From Acidobacteriota bacterium (GTDB lineage: Bacteria > Acidobacteriota > Terriglobia > Terriglobales > Acidobacteriaceae): DNA of 64,000 nucleotides. Position 1 is the stretch's first letter. Each line of letters starts with the position of its first letter. Position numbers and translations under genes: made by a program. The stretch is taken from positions 1 through 64,000 of the forward strand of contig QIAM01000086.1 in NCBI GenBank assembly GCA_003225555.1, read 5' to 3'. Below the pieces are notes generated by a model. It had not been told where the DNA came from. It searched no databases and saw only the letters and a program-made list of their open reading frames with translations. Of the stretch, positions 1 to 9,016 are shown in pieces.

Positions 1-1
1 C

Positions 2-724
2 TTATTTCAGATTGAAAACGGCGTTTACGTGTGCTGTGACCGTCACGGTTTGTGGAGTGAACTCTTCTGTAGGGGGTGGAGGTGCCGCGGCGCCGGCCAT
101 CGCCATGGGGCGCGCCATGCGGGCGAGAATCGGGCGAGGGTTCTCGAAGGTATCGACTGAAGCGTAGTTGAGATCGCCGAGGCTGCGGTTGCTGGCGTGA
201 GCGAGGGTGTCGGCGGAGTTGCGGGTGCGGCGGTAGGCGTCTTCTACGGCTTTGTTCTTGGCGTCGTCGATATTTTCTAGCGTGTAGTTCAGGGACTGGG
301 TCTCGCTCACGTTGGCTTCGGCTAGTGGCTGGGTGATCGGTCCGATCTTGGAGAAATCCTTCAGCTTCAGGGTTACGTCGGTGGTGACGCGGTAGGCGAT
401 GACTTTCCGTTTGGGGTTTTTCCAGTCGTAGACGGGTTGGACGGAGAAGAATCCGAGGTTGGCTGCTTTGGGTTCGATGCCGTTGGCGTGGAGAACCTGG
501 CGGACTTGTTCGACATCTTTCGAGGCGTGTTGGTAGGCGGCTTGGGATGTGTCTTCCTGGACGGAGATGTTGAACTGGATTAGGGCGGTGTCGGGGGCGG
601 ATTCGAATTTTCCGTCAGCTCCGACGTAGACGGTGTTGGGTTGCGCGGTAACGGATGGGTGCTCCTGCGCGATGAGTGGGATGGCGGCAATCGAGACGGC
701 GAGTGCGACGAGGGCGAGTTTCAT
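2..724 (-). CDS. SIMPL (DUF541) domain secreted protein
   Basis: 240 residues with a clear signal peptide (residues 1-19, ending ..IPLIAQ). The rest fits the SIMPL/DUF541 family: an N-terminal beta strand with PDTALIQFNISVQ, a central region of alternating Lys/Val strands, and a C-terminal strand ending in VTVTAHVNAVFNLK. A short Ala/Pro linker (about residues 205-220) precedes the last strand. Members are periplasmic or outer-membrane proteins of poorly defined role (the name comes from a signalling-molecule partner in mammals; bacterial members include oxidative-stress protein YggE). The start is supported by AGGAGG four bases upstream. It stands alone on the minus strand; function is not predictable beyond family. 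Confidence 0.85.
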   Translation of the reverse strand: MKLALVALAVSIAAIPLIAQEHPSVTAQPNTVYVGADGKFESAPDTALIQFNISVQEDTSQAAYQHASKDVEQVRQVLHANGIEPKAANLGFFSVQPVYDWKNPKRKVIAYRVTTDVTLKLKDFSKIGPITQPLAEANVSETQSLNYTLENIDDAKNKAVEDAYRRTRNSADTLAHASNRSLGDLNYASVDTFENPRPILARMARPMAMAGAAAPPPPTEEFTPQTVTVTAHVNAVFNLK

Positions 725-1025
725 TGGTCCTCCTGGAAGAAACTTGGTTCGGTAAGGGCGGTCACAGACATTCTAATCGCAGAGATCGCGAAGAAAAGGC
801 GCAGAGGGCGTTGTGAGGGTGGAATTGTGCGCATAGGTTGTGGAACCTGTGTTCCCTCGAGGAATGGTTGTGAAGGTTAATCTTGCAGGAAGCACGGCTG
901 ACGTTGTGAAAGGAATGTAGTGCGCAATCGTCTCGCGGAATTCGACCTGTGTTTGGAAAAATCCCCACCCTCTCGCACAGAACGCGAGAAGGGTGGGGCA
1001 CCTTGTTTGACTAACCCTCGTTTGA
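725..1025. other. Intergenic region with a palindromic repeat
   Basis: 301 bases without a credible gene. It holds the ribosome binding site of the SIMPL gene at its left end and one copy of the TCTCGC-N7-GCGAGA hairpin family (963-998) near its right end. The small open frames here lack ribosome binding sites and look random. Confidence 0.6.
963..998. repeat. Palindromic repeat family 1, copy A
   Basis: Hairpin with left arm CCCCACCC-TCTCGC, a 7-base loop (977-983) and right arm GCGAGA-AGGGTGGGG, followed by CACC and preceded by AAAAT. Shares core, loop length and flanks with copies at 8447, 9653 and 13064. It lies downstream of the 1026-1661 gene, so it could also act as a transcription terminator, but it has no U-tract. 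Confidence 0.75.
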
Positions 1026-1661
1026 TTAGCGTATTTGGAGGTTGTGGTCGAGGCGGATTTCCAGAGCCGTGCCTTTGTCGAGAATCAGGTCATGGCCGGA
1101 TTCGTAAGCGTTGAACACTCCGTTGGCGGCCCCATTGCCTGCGCCGGAGGCGGCTCCACGCTTGCCGCCATTGTGGGCTCCGTGGACCGCCCCTTCGCCT
1201 GCCCCTATCACAACTGCTTCGGCGATCTGCTCCTTGGTCATGCCTTTGCGGCCGATTTCGCCTTCTTCGCCGGTTGGTTGCAAGCCGTGCTCTCCGGGGA
1301 CTCCGGTGACGGTGGCGATCAGCGGTACCCAGCCGTGCGGTGTTTCAATCTCGTCAAAACTTAACAACAGGCGTGTGTGAAGGCCGGGCTCGACGGCACT
1401 GATGTGTCCTTTGATCTTTTGGCCTACGGCAATGGTGTGGCCGTCGGCGGTGGAAACCGGTTCGGCCAGCCGCGCGTGAAAGCGATCCCCGGCCCTTACG
1501 TTGTGAGTGTCCAAGCGATCGGTGAGCTGGATCATCACGACGGTGCCTTGAGGCACCACGTTCGGCGGGCTTGAGGGCTGGTCCTGGGCGGATAGAAACA
1601 GAAAAGGAGTGGTGAAAGCAAGGACAGCCGGCAGGAAAGAACGAAGAATCCGTGCGAGCAT
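1026..1661 (-). CDS. Secreted hypothetical protein with glycine-rich segment
   Basis: 211 residues. A signal peptide occupies about residues 1-25 (FLPAVLAFTTPFLFLSAQ). The mature part begins with a beta-rich stretch (VPQGTVVMIQLTDRLDTHNVRAGDRFHARL) that resembles the small beta-barrel or LysM-adjacent domains often annotated as TrbI/VirB10-like in Acidobacteria, then a Gly/Ala-rich helix (about 150-185; repeated GAGxGAxxG steps) that could be membrane-inserting, like glycine-zipper proteins. The ATG is preceded by AGGGGG. I do not recognise a specific function. It is on the same strand as the SIMPL gene but 301 bases away. Confidence 0.7.
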   Translation of the reverse strand: MLARILRSFLPAVLAFTTPFLFLSAQDQPSSPPNVVPQGTVVMIQLTDRLDTHNVRAGDRFHARLAEPVSTADGHTIAVGQKIKGHISAVEPGLHTRLLLSFDEIETPHGWVPLIATVTGVPGEHGLQPTGEEGEIGRKGMTKEQIAEAVVIGAGEGAVHGAHNGGKRGAASGAGNGAANGVFNAYESGHDLILDKGTALEIRLDHNLQIR

Positions 1662-1743
1662 GAGTATCCCCCTGGGATTGATATTGATATGGTGGTTGGA
1701 TGGGCGATAGAGAGAATTTGATGCCCCGAATCACGGATTTTCG

Positions 1744-3393
1744 CTATCGCGTGGACTGGGTTGGACCTGCGATCGCCAAGATCTCGACGGGTACCTGGCT
1801 GGAGCAGGGAGTGTCAAGTGTGGCGGGCGAGGAGGATGTTCGATGGGGAGGGGCCATGCCTACGGCGCGGTTTTTCCCCGACTGTTTGGCTTGGCGAAGG
1901 CCTTGGTCCGCGAGATTCAGAACCTCTTCGTAGTCGATGGCTTCAGGATCGTTGGTCAACCAGGGAAATGCCGCCCAGCCGATCGAACAGGTGCGAAAGA
2001 TGGTTTCGCCTGGTTGACCCAGAGCGAAGGGCGTGTCGGCAACGGCGGCGAGCACTCGGGCCGCGAGGATGGTGGCGTCGCGACGGTCGGTGTAGCGCGA
2101 GACGATGAGGAATTCTTCGCCGCCCCAGCGCACCAGAACATCGGAGAGGCGAACGCAGGAACTGATCCTACGGGACATCTCGACCAGCACGCGATCGCCG
2201 GCATCGTGACCGAAACGATCGTTGATCTCTTTGAAGTTGTCAGCGTCGATCAAGTAGAAGACCAGGTCGCGGGTGCGCGGGTCGTGGCTGTTGGCATAGG
2301 AGCGCAAGGTCTGACTGATATCAGCTTTGATACTTGCAGAAAGATAGCGGCGGTTGCGAACGCCCGTCAGCGGGTCGGTAAGGGAAGCTTCCTGGAGCAC
2401 GCTGTTGGTGCGCTTCAATTCCTGGTTGAGGCGATGATGCTTGACGAAGATCAGCAGAGCCATGAGGAACATGGTGGCCAGGGTCGCGATGATGCGAAAG
2501 CGCTCCACCTGGGGCGATGCATCGCTGCTGAGGAGAGCTGACAGCGCCATCACGGGAAGGGAGAGCACCGCCACCATGGCAGCCGTTGCGAGCCAGGAGC
2601 CGTAAGCGCTGTCGCTGCGGGTTTCGTCGGCGGGCGAGAGTCCGCGTCCGGACAATGCAACCGCGGTAAAGGCGGCAAACGACGCGGCGTAGGGGATGTC
2701 ATACCAGCTGCCGGTGAAGTAGACATCTCGTTCAATGGCCTGGTTGAGGATGTAAAACGCGATTCCGTTGAACACCGCGACGGCACAGAAACGCGCGTAG
2801 AAGGTGCGCCAGGCTCCAGAACTGGTGCGCCAAAAGACGGCAAGCACGGAAGCCAGCGCCAGAAAAGAAGCCACCGAAAGCCAATCCCAATTATGGTCGT
2901 AGAAGGCTTGGTTGGGAGAGAGGTACTGCCAACAGATGATAAAGAATACGTACAGATACAGCCACCACAGCATCAGCAGCAAAAAGTCGAGAATTCCGAC
3001 CCGGGCCGTGGACTCGGAAGGCTGCAAGTGGGGGCGCAGCAGGAGGCCGGCGAGCATGGGAACGCCGGCGAGCAGCAGGAGAATGTCTGCGGGATACATG
3101 GCAGGCATTTTTTTTTGCAGCACGAGATCCCAGATGATCCAGACGACTTGGTCGCTGAGCCAGAGGCCCCATCCGGCGGCCTGAAGCATCCAGAAAACTC
3201 GAAAGCGGCCCTTGCTGGCAAAACCATTCTGCGCAAATGCGAGAAGCGCGGAGCACATCAGGAGAGCACAAACGATGTCGCTGATTGCGATGCGAGCGAG
3301 TCCGCGCGGAAGAATGGCACACGCGACCATCAGCGCTGCGGTGAAAAACACAGCGGCACCTACCCAGAGTTTTGAACGGTTACGAAGGTCCAA
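1744..3393 (-). CDS. Membrane-anchored diguanylate cyclase (GGDEF)
   Basis: 549 residues. The first about 320 residues are mostly hydrophobic helices (nine or ten membrane spans), a MASE-like sensory module. The C-terminal GGDEF domain starts near LTDPLTGVRNRR and carries an intact GGEEF active-site motif at residues 424-428, with an RLSD inhibitory I-site motif five residues before it. It should therefore make c-di-GMP from two GTP and be product-inhibited. The last about 35 residues are a Ser/Pro tail with no domain. The neighbouring gene on the same strand encodes a c-di-GMP phosphodiesterase-type HD-GYP protein, so synthesis and breakdown are encoded side by side. Confidence 0.9.
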   Translation of the reverse strand: MDLRNRSKLWVGAAVFFTAALMVACAILPRGLARIAISDIVCALLMCSALLAFAQNGFASKGRFRVFWMLQAAGWGLWLSDQVVWIIWDLVLQKKMPAMYPADILLLLAGVPMLAGLLLRPHLQPSESTARVGILDFLLLMLWWLYLYVFFIICWQYLSPNQAFYDHNWDWLSVASFLALASVLAVFWRTSSGAWRTFYARFCAVAVFNGIAFYILNQAIERDVYFTGSWYDIPYAASFAAFTAVALSGRGLSPADETRSDSAYGSWLATAAMVAVLSLPVMALSALLSSDASPQVERFRIIATLATMFLMALLIFVKHHRLNQELKRTNSVLQEASLTDPLTGVRNRRYLSASIKADISQTLRSYANSHDPRTRDLVFYLIDADNFKEINDRFGHDAGDRVLVEMSRRISSCVRLSDVLVRWGGEEFLIVSRYTDRRDATILAARVLAAVADTPFALGQPGETIFRTCSIGWAAFPWLTNDPEAIDYEEVLNLADQGLRQAKQSGKNRAVGMAPPHRTSSSPATLDTPCSSQVPVEILAIAGPTQSTR

Positions 3394-3479
3394 TTTTCGC
3401 TCTGCAACGATTGTAAGAAATTAAGTGATGGGGCTGTAGTTACCGTAGTTACCGGATCCAGAACCGGCGTCCTTCGCGA

Positions 3480-4616
3480 TCAAAGTACCGGCGGCGCAGC
3501 GCCTGCTCCGGGGGAAGCTGAGTGTCCTTTGCTCTTGGGCGCGGGAGGAATCGGTGAAGGATAGTCCTCGGCACCGATGGCGCGGCGGAGTTCTTCGAAG
3601 ACCTCGTCAGGCATCTTTTGAAAAACAGCGACAACCTCGGGATCGAACTGACGTCCAGACCAATCTTGAATCTCTTTGCGAGCCACTGCTAAAGAACGGG
3701 CGGAGCGGTACGGGCGGTTCGAAGTAATGGCATCCAACGTATCAGCGATAGAAAAGATCCGCGCTCCGAGAGGAATCTGTTGTCCCTTGAGGCCTCGCGG
3801 ATAACCGTTGCCATCGTACATTTCCTGATGGGAATAGACGATTTCGGCAGCTTCGTTGAGGACTGGTATCTTCTTGACCAGCTTATAGCCCAGGTAGCAG
3901 TGTTCACGCATGACGTTGATTTCCTCGGGCGTGAGCTTACCCGGCTTGTTCAGGATACTGTCGGGAATAGCCATCTTGCCTATGTCGTGGAGAAAGGCTC
4001 CTCGGGCGATAGTATCGATCTGCTCTTTGGGGACGCCCATCTGGCGGGCAATAGCCATGGTGAACGCGGTTACACGCCGGGAGTGGCCTTCGGTTTCGCG
4101 ATCCTTGTAGTCCAAAGCTTCGCCCAACACTTCTAATGTGATGTCGTAGGAGCGCTTGAGTTCTTCGATCGCATCCTGAAGTTGATGGGTGCGAGCCTCG
4201 ACCAGAGATTCGAGATTGATTTGGTAAGTGCGGTTTTCGACCTTCAGGCGTCGGTTCTCCATGGCCCGGCTGACCGTGGCCAGCAATTGCTCGCGCTCAA
4301 ATGGCTTCAGCAGGTAGTCGTAAGCGCCGTTGCGGATGGCAGCCAGGGCGACCGAGATATCGTGCACGGCGGTAACCATCACAACCGGCATGTCGGGATA
4401 TTTTTCCTTGGTGCGCTCGAGCAGGCCGATGCCGTCGAGTTCGGCCATCATGAGGTCGGAGAGCAGGAGTTCGAAGGCCTCGCCAGAGTTCAGTACGGCG
4501 AGGGCTTCCATCCCGGAACGCGCTTGTTTACAGCTATATCCGGCGGAAGTAAGCATGGACGCGACGATCTCGCGAATGGCTTCTTCGTCGTCGACGACAA
4601 GGATGCGATCAGGCAT
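3480..4616 (-). CDS. Response regulator with HD-GYP domain
   Basis: 378 residues: a receiver domain (about 1-120; acidic pair DD9-10, phosphoacceptor Asp54 in LLSDLMM, Lys in LLKPFE), a coiled-coil linker (about 125-165), and an HD-GYP domain (about 165-345) with the HD pair in FLHDIGKM and an intact GYP in DGNGYPRGLKG. Known members hydrolyse c-di-GMP when phosphorylated. The C-terminus is a Pro/Ser/Gly tail. It is divergent from the hybrid kinase that starts at about 4756, which is a plausible cognate kinase; that pairing is inference from position. Confidence 0.9.
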   Translation of the reverse strand: MPDRILVVDDEEAIREIVASMLTSAGYSCKQARSGMEALAVLNSGEAFELLLSDLMMAELDGIGLLERTKEKYPDMPVVMVTAVHDISVALAAIRNGAYDYLLKPFEREQLLATVSRAMENRRLKVENRTYQINLESLVEARTHQLQDAIEELKRSYDITLEVLGEALDYKDRETEGHSRRVTAFTMAIARQMGVPKEQIDTIARGAFLHDIGKMAIPDSILNKPGKLTPEEINVMREHCYLGYKLVKKIPVLNEAAEIVYSHQEMYDGNGYPRGLKGQQIPLGARIFSIADTLDAITSNRPYRSARSLAVARKEIQDWSGRQFDPEVVAVFQKMPDEVFEELRRAIGAEDYPSPIPPAPKSKGHSASPGAGAAPPVL

Positions 4617-4755
4617 TAGGGTTCCTGAAAAAGACTATCGGCGATTGTATCCCAAGATCGAGATGCCGAAAGTAATCAATCAGGTCCGGAAACGCTATCG
4701 AGACAGGGCAGCGGCGTGGTATTCAGAAGCGAGGAATCCCTACGTTTCCAACGCG

Positions 4756-7700
4756 ATGAGCACGTCCCTCTGGTCGATCTGGAATGCGGCACAGCTTGGG
4801 CTGGTCAAGCCGACGGCGGCGGAATTGTCTCTGCTGATCCTGCTGGGCACTTTTGTGCTCGCGTTGCGTACCTTCCGGGAGCGTTATCTCAAGATCTGGA
4901 TACTGGGTTGGACCGCGCTGGCGGCACCGCGGCTGGCGGAGCATGTTTTTGCGGCGCGGATTCCCGCACAATATTTGCCGTTATCGGTGCAGACGGCATT
5001 TGTAGTCGCCGTGGGACTGCTGGCTGGGGCGGCTCTGATCTATTCGCAGAGCCGGGATTTGTATGTTCCGCTGGCGGTAGTCACGCCGGTGTTAGCCGGA
5101 TTCGCTGCAGCGCGCGTGTTGCTGTGGTCTGATTCGGTTCCGCTGCGCATGGCTCTGGAGGTTGGCTACCGGATTGTGTTGTTGACAGCGGCGATTGCCG
5201 TGCTGCGTGCGCGACGCGGCAGGTGGGAGTTGGGGACGTGGACGCTGGCGCTGAGTTTGCCGTTCCTGCACCTGCCCTGGGAGCCTTTGACGAACCAGGT
5301 TCCGGCGGCGGTTTTTGTGGCAGCAGAGAGCGTGCTTGGATTGAGCATGCTGCTGGTGGTGTTCGACGAAGCCAAGGCCAGAAACCGGCGGCTGAGAGTG
5401 ACCCACGCTTTGACCGCGGGGATCGCGAGCGCGCAGCAATACGGGAATCTGGTTCAGACGGCGCTGCACGAGTTGCAGCGGCTGACCGGGATGAAGGCAG
5501 CATGGTTCCGCTTGCTGGAAGGCGGGCACATGGTCGCAACCCATGCCGTGGGTGTGTCCGCGGAGTTTCTGCGCGACGCCGGCTTTGCGGAAGTTACCGA
5601 AGACGTGTCGCGAATGCTGGAGAAGGCGCAGCCTCAGGTGGTGAAGATTGACGACGCGGCTCCGGAGAATCCGGTGTGCCTGGAGGCGGAGAAGATTCGG
5701 CAGGTCGTGATGCTGCCGGTGGTGGGAAAGAAATCGGCAATCGGCCTCCTTCTGCTGGGCAGTTCGCGTACGGTTTGCTGGACGCCAGAAGAGTTGCAAT
5801 TCCTGCAGAGCTGTGGGCAACAGCTGGCCATCGCGGTGGAGAACTTCCGACTGCTGGAACAGGTGCTCCGTTCTCAGCGGCAGTGGATGAATACATTTGA
5901 TTCGATCCACGACATTATTCTGGCGCATGACGAGGACTACCGCATCATCAAGGCCAACCAAGTTCTGCTGGAGCACGTGGGGCAGGCGACGGCTGACGTG
6001 CTGGGGAACACTTGCGAGTCCGTTCTCCCGCATACTTTCGGGGATTGGACGGGATGTCCGTACTGCGCGATGGGCGGAGACGAGGAGTTTACTGAGGGGG
6101 CCGATCCCTGCTTTGGCGGGTTTTCGGTAGTGTCGACCTCGTCCTACAGTGAACAGGGAAGTCCGCAAAAAGGAATCATTCACGTCGTACGCGATATCAC
6201 CGACCGTCGATCGGCGGAAGAGAAGTATCGACTGCTGTTTGAGCAGGTGCAGGAAGGCGTGTACGTGGCCACGCCGGAGGGAAAGATACTCGACTGCAAC
6301 GATGCGTTCGTGCACATGCTGGGGTACAACGGCCAGGACGAATTGCTGGCGATCAACCTGAACACGGAGATCTGTGTCGATCCCAACCAGCGGGCAAGCT
6401 TTCAGAAAGAGATCGAGACGCACAACTACGTGCGCAACTTCGAAGCGACGCTGCGGCGCAAGGATGGGACGATCCTGCTGGCGGCGGAAAGCAGTTTTGC
6501 GACACGCGATTCGATGGGCAAGATCGAGCGCTATCAAGGCTTCGTGCTCGATATGACGGAGAAGCGCCGTGCCGAAGACGAAATGCGGCGCCGGAACCGC
6601 GAATTGAACGCGCTGAATGCGATGGCGGTGGTGGCGACGCAGTCGTTCGATCTGGATGAGATCCTGAACCTTACGTTGCGCCAGGTGGTTTCACTCTTCG
6701 GCGCGGAGAGCGGATCGGTCTATCTTGCGGACACCGATGCCCCGACCTACCGGCGCCGGGCAGCCTGGGGACCGCGCAGCAGGGACAAAGGGAGGCCAGC
6801 CGAGATCTCGCTTTCGGATGGCTTTGGCGATCTGGTAATGCGGTCGCGCACCGAAGTGATCACGGCGGAGTACTTGCCGCACCTCCCGGCGCAGGTAGCC
6901 GACTTTATTCGCTCGGATGCGGATCGGGCGTGGATCTGGGTGCTGTTCTGGGGCAAGGATGCGCCCACGGGGATCATGGGGCTGTGCAGCCATCTGGGAT
7001 ATGAATACTCGACCAGTGAGGAGAATTTGCTGGTGGCGATCAGTCGGCAGTTGGCTACCACGATCGAGAAAGTCCGGCTCTACGAAGAAACCTGCAGGGC
7101 TTACGAAGACTTGCGCAAAACGCAAGAACAGTTACTGCAAAGCGAGAAGATGTCGGCGGTGGGACAGTTGATTGCAGGAGTGGCGCACGAACTGAACAAT
7201 CCGCTGACCGCGATTCTCGGTTACGCGCAATTGCTCGAGAGCGAGGGATTGAGCCAGCGAGCGCAGGACTATGTCGCCAAGCTGTTCAAGCAGGCGCAGC
7301 GTACGCACAGGGTGGTGCAGAACTTGTTGTCATTCGCGCGGCAGCGGAAGCCGCAGCGGGATGAAATCGATCTGCGGAAGGTGCTCGACGAGACGTTGGC
7401 GTTGCGCGACTACGATCTGAAGATCAATAACATCCGCGTGGAGAGGGAAGCGCCGAGCGAACTGACGGCGGTGGTTGCCGATTCCCACCAGATCGAGCAG
7501 GTCTTCCTGAACATCATCAACAACGCTGTGGATGCAATCCTGGAGACCGGGCGAGCCGGGAAGCTCAAGATCCGCGTCTACTGCGAGAACGGGCATGTAT
7601 GCACGCAGTTCGCGGATGATGGACCGGGGCTTAAGGATCCGAAGCGGATCTTTGATCCTTTCTACACGACCAAGAGTGTGGGTAAAGGGACTGGGCTGGG

Positions 7701-8265
7701 CCTCAGCATTTGCTACGGAATCGTGAAGGAGCATGGGGGCGACATCACGGCACGCAATGGCTCTGACGGTGGGGCGATCATTGAAGTGCGGCTGCCGGTT
7801 GCGGCGCAAACGGACACCAGACCGGAAGTTGTGGCTGTGCCTGCCCGCCGGCGCGAGGGCGCCATTGATGGCCGCGTGCTGCTGATGGAGGAAGAAGACG
7901 GAGTGCTTGAGTTCGAGCGCGATGTGCTGGCGGGCGCCGGCGCCAGCGTGGTTACCGCCAGAAAGAGTCAGGATGTGAAGACGCGGCTGCTTTCCGAGCA
8001 GTTTGATGCGGTAATCATGAACGGCAAGATCCCGGGCGACTGGAATGTGACAGAGGCCTATTCCTGGCTGAAAGAGCATTGTCCGGGAATGGAAAAGCAT
8101 CTGTTGTTTACCTTTTCGAATGGCATCGACCAGGGGGAAACGCGGAGCTTGCTGCAGGAAAAGAACATTCCCTGCCTGGTTAAACCTTTCGAAGTAGCAG
8201 ACCTGATCGCGCAGGCGCGGCGGCTGCTGCAAAAGAGCGCGGCCGCGACAGCATCTTCCAGCTAG
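4756..8265 (+). CDS. Hybrid sensor histidine kinase, GAF-PAS-PAS-GAF-HK-pseudoreceiver
   Basis: 1169 residues from ATG 4756. An upstream ATG at 4663 would leave only 46 bases to the divergent gene and adds a charged extension, so 4756 is preferred though no strong Shine-Dalgarno is visible. Order: seven or eight membrane helices (about 15-200), GAF (about 211-365), PAS with a Cys pair GCPYC (375-485), PAS (490-608), GAF (614-775), HisKA with His811 in GVAHELNNP, HATPase with an FADDGPG box and a GKGTGLGL box (905-1015), and a C-terminal receiver-like domain (1039-1158). In that last domain the phosphoacceptor position is Asn1089 (VIMNGK), while the acidic patch EEED, a Thr and the Lys of LVKPF remain, so it is probably a pseudoreceiver. 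Confidence 0.88.
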   Translation: MSTSLWSIWNAAQLGLVKPTAAELSLLILLGTFVLALRTFRERYLKIWILGWTALAAPRLAEHVFAARIPAQYLPLSVQTAFVVAVGLLAGAALIYSQSRDLYVPLAVVTPVLAGFAAARVLLWSDSVPLRMALEVGYRIVLLTAAIAVLRARRGRWELGTWTLALSLPFLHLPWEPLTNQVPAAVFVAAESVLGLSMLLVVFDEAKARNRRLRVTHALTAGIASAQQYGNLVQTALHELQRLTGMKAAWFRLLEGGHMVATHAVGVSAEFLRDAGFAEVTEDVSRMLEKAQPQVVKIDDAAPENPVCLEAEKIRQVVMLPVVGKKSAIGLLLLGSSRTVCWTPEELQFLQSCGQQLAIAVENFRLLEQVLRSQRQWMNTFDSIHDIILAHDEDYRIIKANQVLLEHVGQATADVLGNTCESVLPHTFGDWTGCPYCAMGGDEEFTEGADPCFGGFSVVSTSSYSEQGSPQKGIIHVVRDITDRRSAEEKYRLLFEQVQEGVYVATPEGKILDCNDAFVHMLGYNGQDELLAINLNTEICVDPNQRASFQKEIETHNYVRNFEATLRRKDGTILLAAESSFATRDSMGKIERYQGFVLDMTEKRRAEDEMRRRNRELNALNAMAVVATQSFDLDEILNLTLRQVVSLFGAESGSVYLADTDAPTYRRRAAWGPRSRDKGRPAEISLSDGFGDLVMRSRTEVITAEYLPHLPAQVADFIRSDADRAWIWVLFWGKDAPTGIMGLCSHLGYEYSTSEENLLVAISRQLATTIEKVRLYEETCRAYEDLRKTQEQLLQSEKMSAVGQLIAGVAHELNNPLTAILGYAQLLESEGLSQRAQDYVAKLFKQAQRTHRVVQNLLSFARQRKPQRDEIDLRKVLDETLALRDYDLKINNIRVEREAPSELTAVVADSHQIEQVFLNIINNAVDAILETGRAGKLKIRVYCENGHVCTQFADDGPGLKDPKRIFDPFYTTKSVGKGTGLGLSICYGIVKEHGGDITARNGSDGGAIIEVRLPVAAQTDTRPEVVAVPARRREGAIDGRVLLMEEEDGVLEFERDVLAGAGASVVTARKSQDVKTRLLSEQFDAVIMNGKIPGDWNVTEAYSWLKEHCPGMEKHLLFTFSNGIDQGETRSLLQEKNIPCLVKPFEVADLIAQARRLLQKSAAATASSS

Positions 8266-8538
8266 AGAATTGCCGATTCTGCTGGCTCAAGAGTACTTCT
8301 ATCTGATCGTTCAGAGGCCTTATCAAGAGTCACGCGCGGAACCTACCTGGGAAGCTGCGAAAACTCATTTTGCAGCTCGAGTTCAACTCAGTAACTGAAT
8401 TTTATTTCCTTACGTCGCGCTCGACACCGTGAGTCTCGCGGCGGCTCCCAGGTCTCGCAAAATCGGCGAGACCTGGGGCACCCCCACCCCAGCCGTCCTT
8501 TCGACGCGGAATCGGCGTTGGAACCTCTTATCAGTCTT
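8266..8538. other. Intergenic region with one repeat hairpin
   Basis: Between the convergent kinase and ArsR genes. It contains the perfect hairpin at 8447-8477; no coding frame or RNA gene could be supported in the remainder. Confidence 0.5.
8447..8477. repeat. Palindromic repeat family 1, copy D
   Basis: Perfect 12-bp stem CCCAGGTCTCGC / GCGAGACCTGGG around the 7-base loop 8459-8465, followed by GGCACC. It shares the TCTCGC-N7-GCGAGA core and GGGCACC tail with the copies at 963, 9653 and 13064 but has a different outer arm that is still fully paired. Lying between convergent genes, it may double as a terminator. Confidence 0.7.
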
Positions 8539-8901
8539 CTAGAGCTTGTTGCGAAGCGTCTTTATGAGGCGGCGGATTGCGCTCTCGTTGCGGCGATACC
8601 AGCGCCATTGGCCGCGCTTCACCGCCTCGACTAGTCCCGCCTTGGTGAGAATGGCCATGTGATGGGAGATTGTGGGCTGGGAGAGACGCATTCGCTCCTG
8701 GATGTCACCGGCGCAGAGGCAGGGATTTTTTCCGAGTGGGGCCTGCGAATTGTTTGCTTGCGAGTGCGGCGGGCGCGACACCCGTCGGACAGCCAGCGAG
8801 GACGCCGGCGATACGGCTTGCTTTAGCGTCAACAGAATGCGTCTACGAGTGAGATCTGAGATGGCGTATAGGGTGCGGTCGAGTGTGGTGTCGATGGGCA
8901 T
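8539..8901 (-). CDS. ArsR-family transcription regulator with an insert
   Basis: 120 residues. The opening (TLDRTLYAISDLTRRRILLTL) and the helix-turn-helix (about 61-105, LSQPTISHHMAILTKAGLV) with wing WRWYRRNE are typical of ArsR/SmtB repressors. Between them, where the family normally has two to four residues, there are about 33 extra residues (about 29-61) of Ser/Pro/Arg/Asn composition unlike the rest. The DNA of this stretch contains CGGACAGCC, the half-site of repeat family 2, so it may be a repeat-derived insert. A CxC (CLC) follows and could bind metal. A palindrome 34 bases upstream (8935-8950) may be its own operator. Ligand unknown. Confidence 0.8.
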   Translation of the reverse strand: MPIDTTLDRTLYAISDLTRRRILLTLKQAVSPASSLAVRRVSRPPHSQANNSQAPLGKNPCLCAGDIQERMRLSQPTISHHMAILTKAGLVEAVKRGQWRWYRRNESAIRRLIKTLRNKL

Positions 8902-8934
8902 AGACGAGTACGAATAGCTGGGAAATTGATGGAT

Positions 8935-8950
8935 GTCAATGTATGAATTT
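8935..8950. promoter_or_regulatory. Possible ArsR autoregulatory operator
   Basis: Inverted repeat ATTGA-N6-TCAAT, located 34 bases before the ArsR start codon on its coding strand. ArsR-type repressors usually bind A/T-rich palindromes of this size over their own promoter. The assignment rests only on position and symmetry. Confidence 0.35.
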
Positions 8951-9016
8951 CAACCGGCGGGCGAGCGAAGCTGATATGGGGACGCCCAAAAGGTGCTGAT
9001 GGGAGCGTCGCATAAA

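Noticed and set aside
4330-4755. N-terminal extension of the hybrid kinase in the long open frame
   Set aside because: It lies antisense to the HD-GYP regulator gene and has no domain; the kinase starts with its membrane helices at about 4756.
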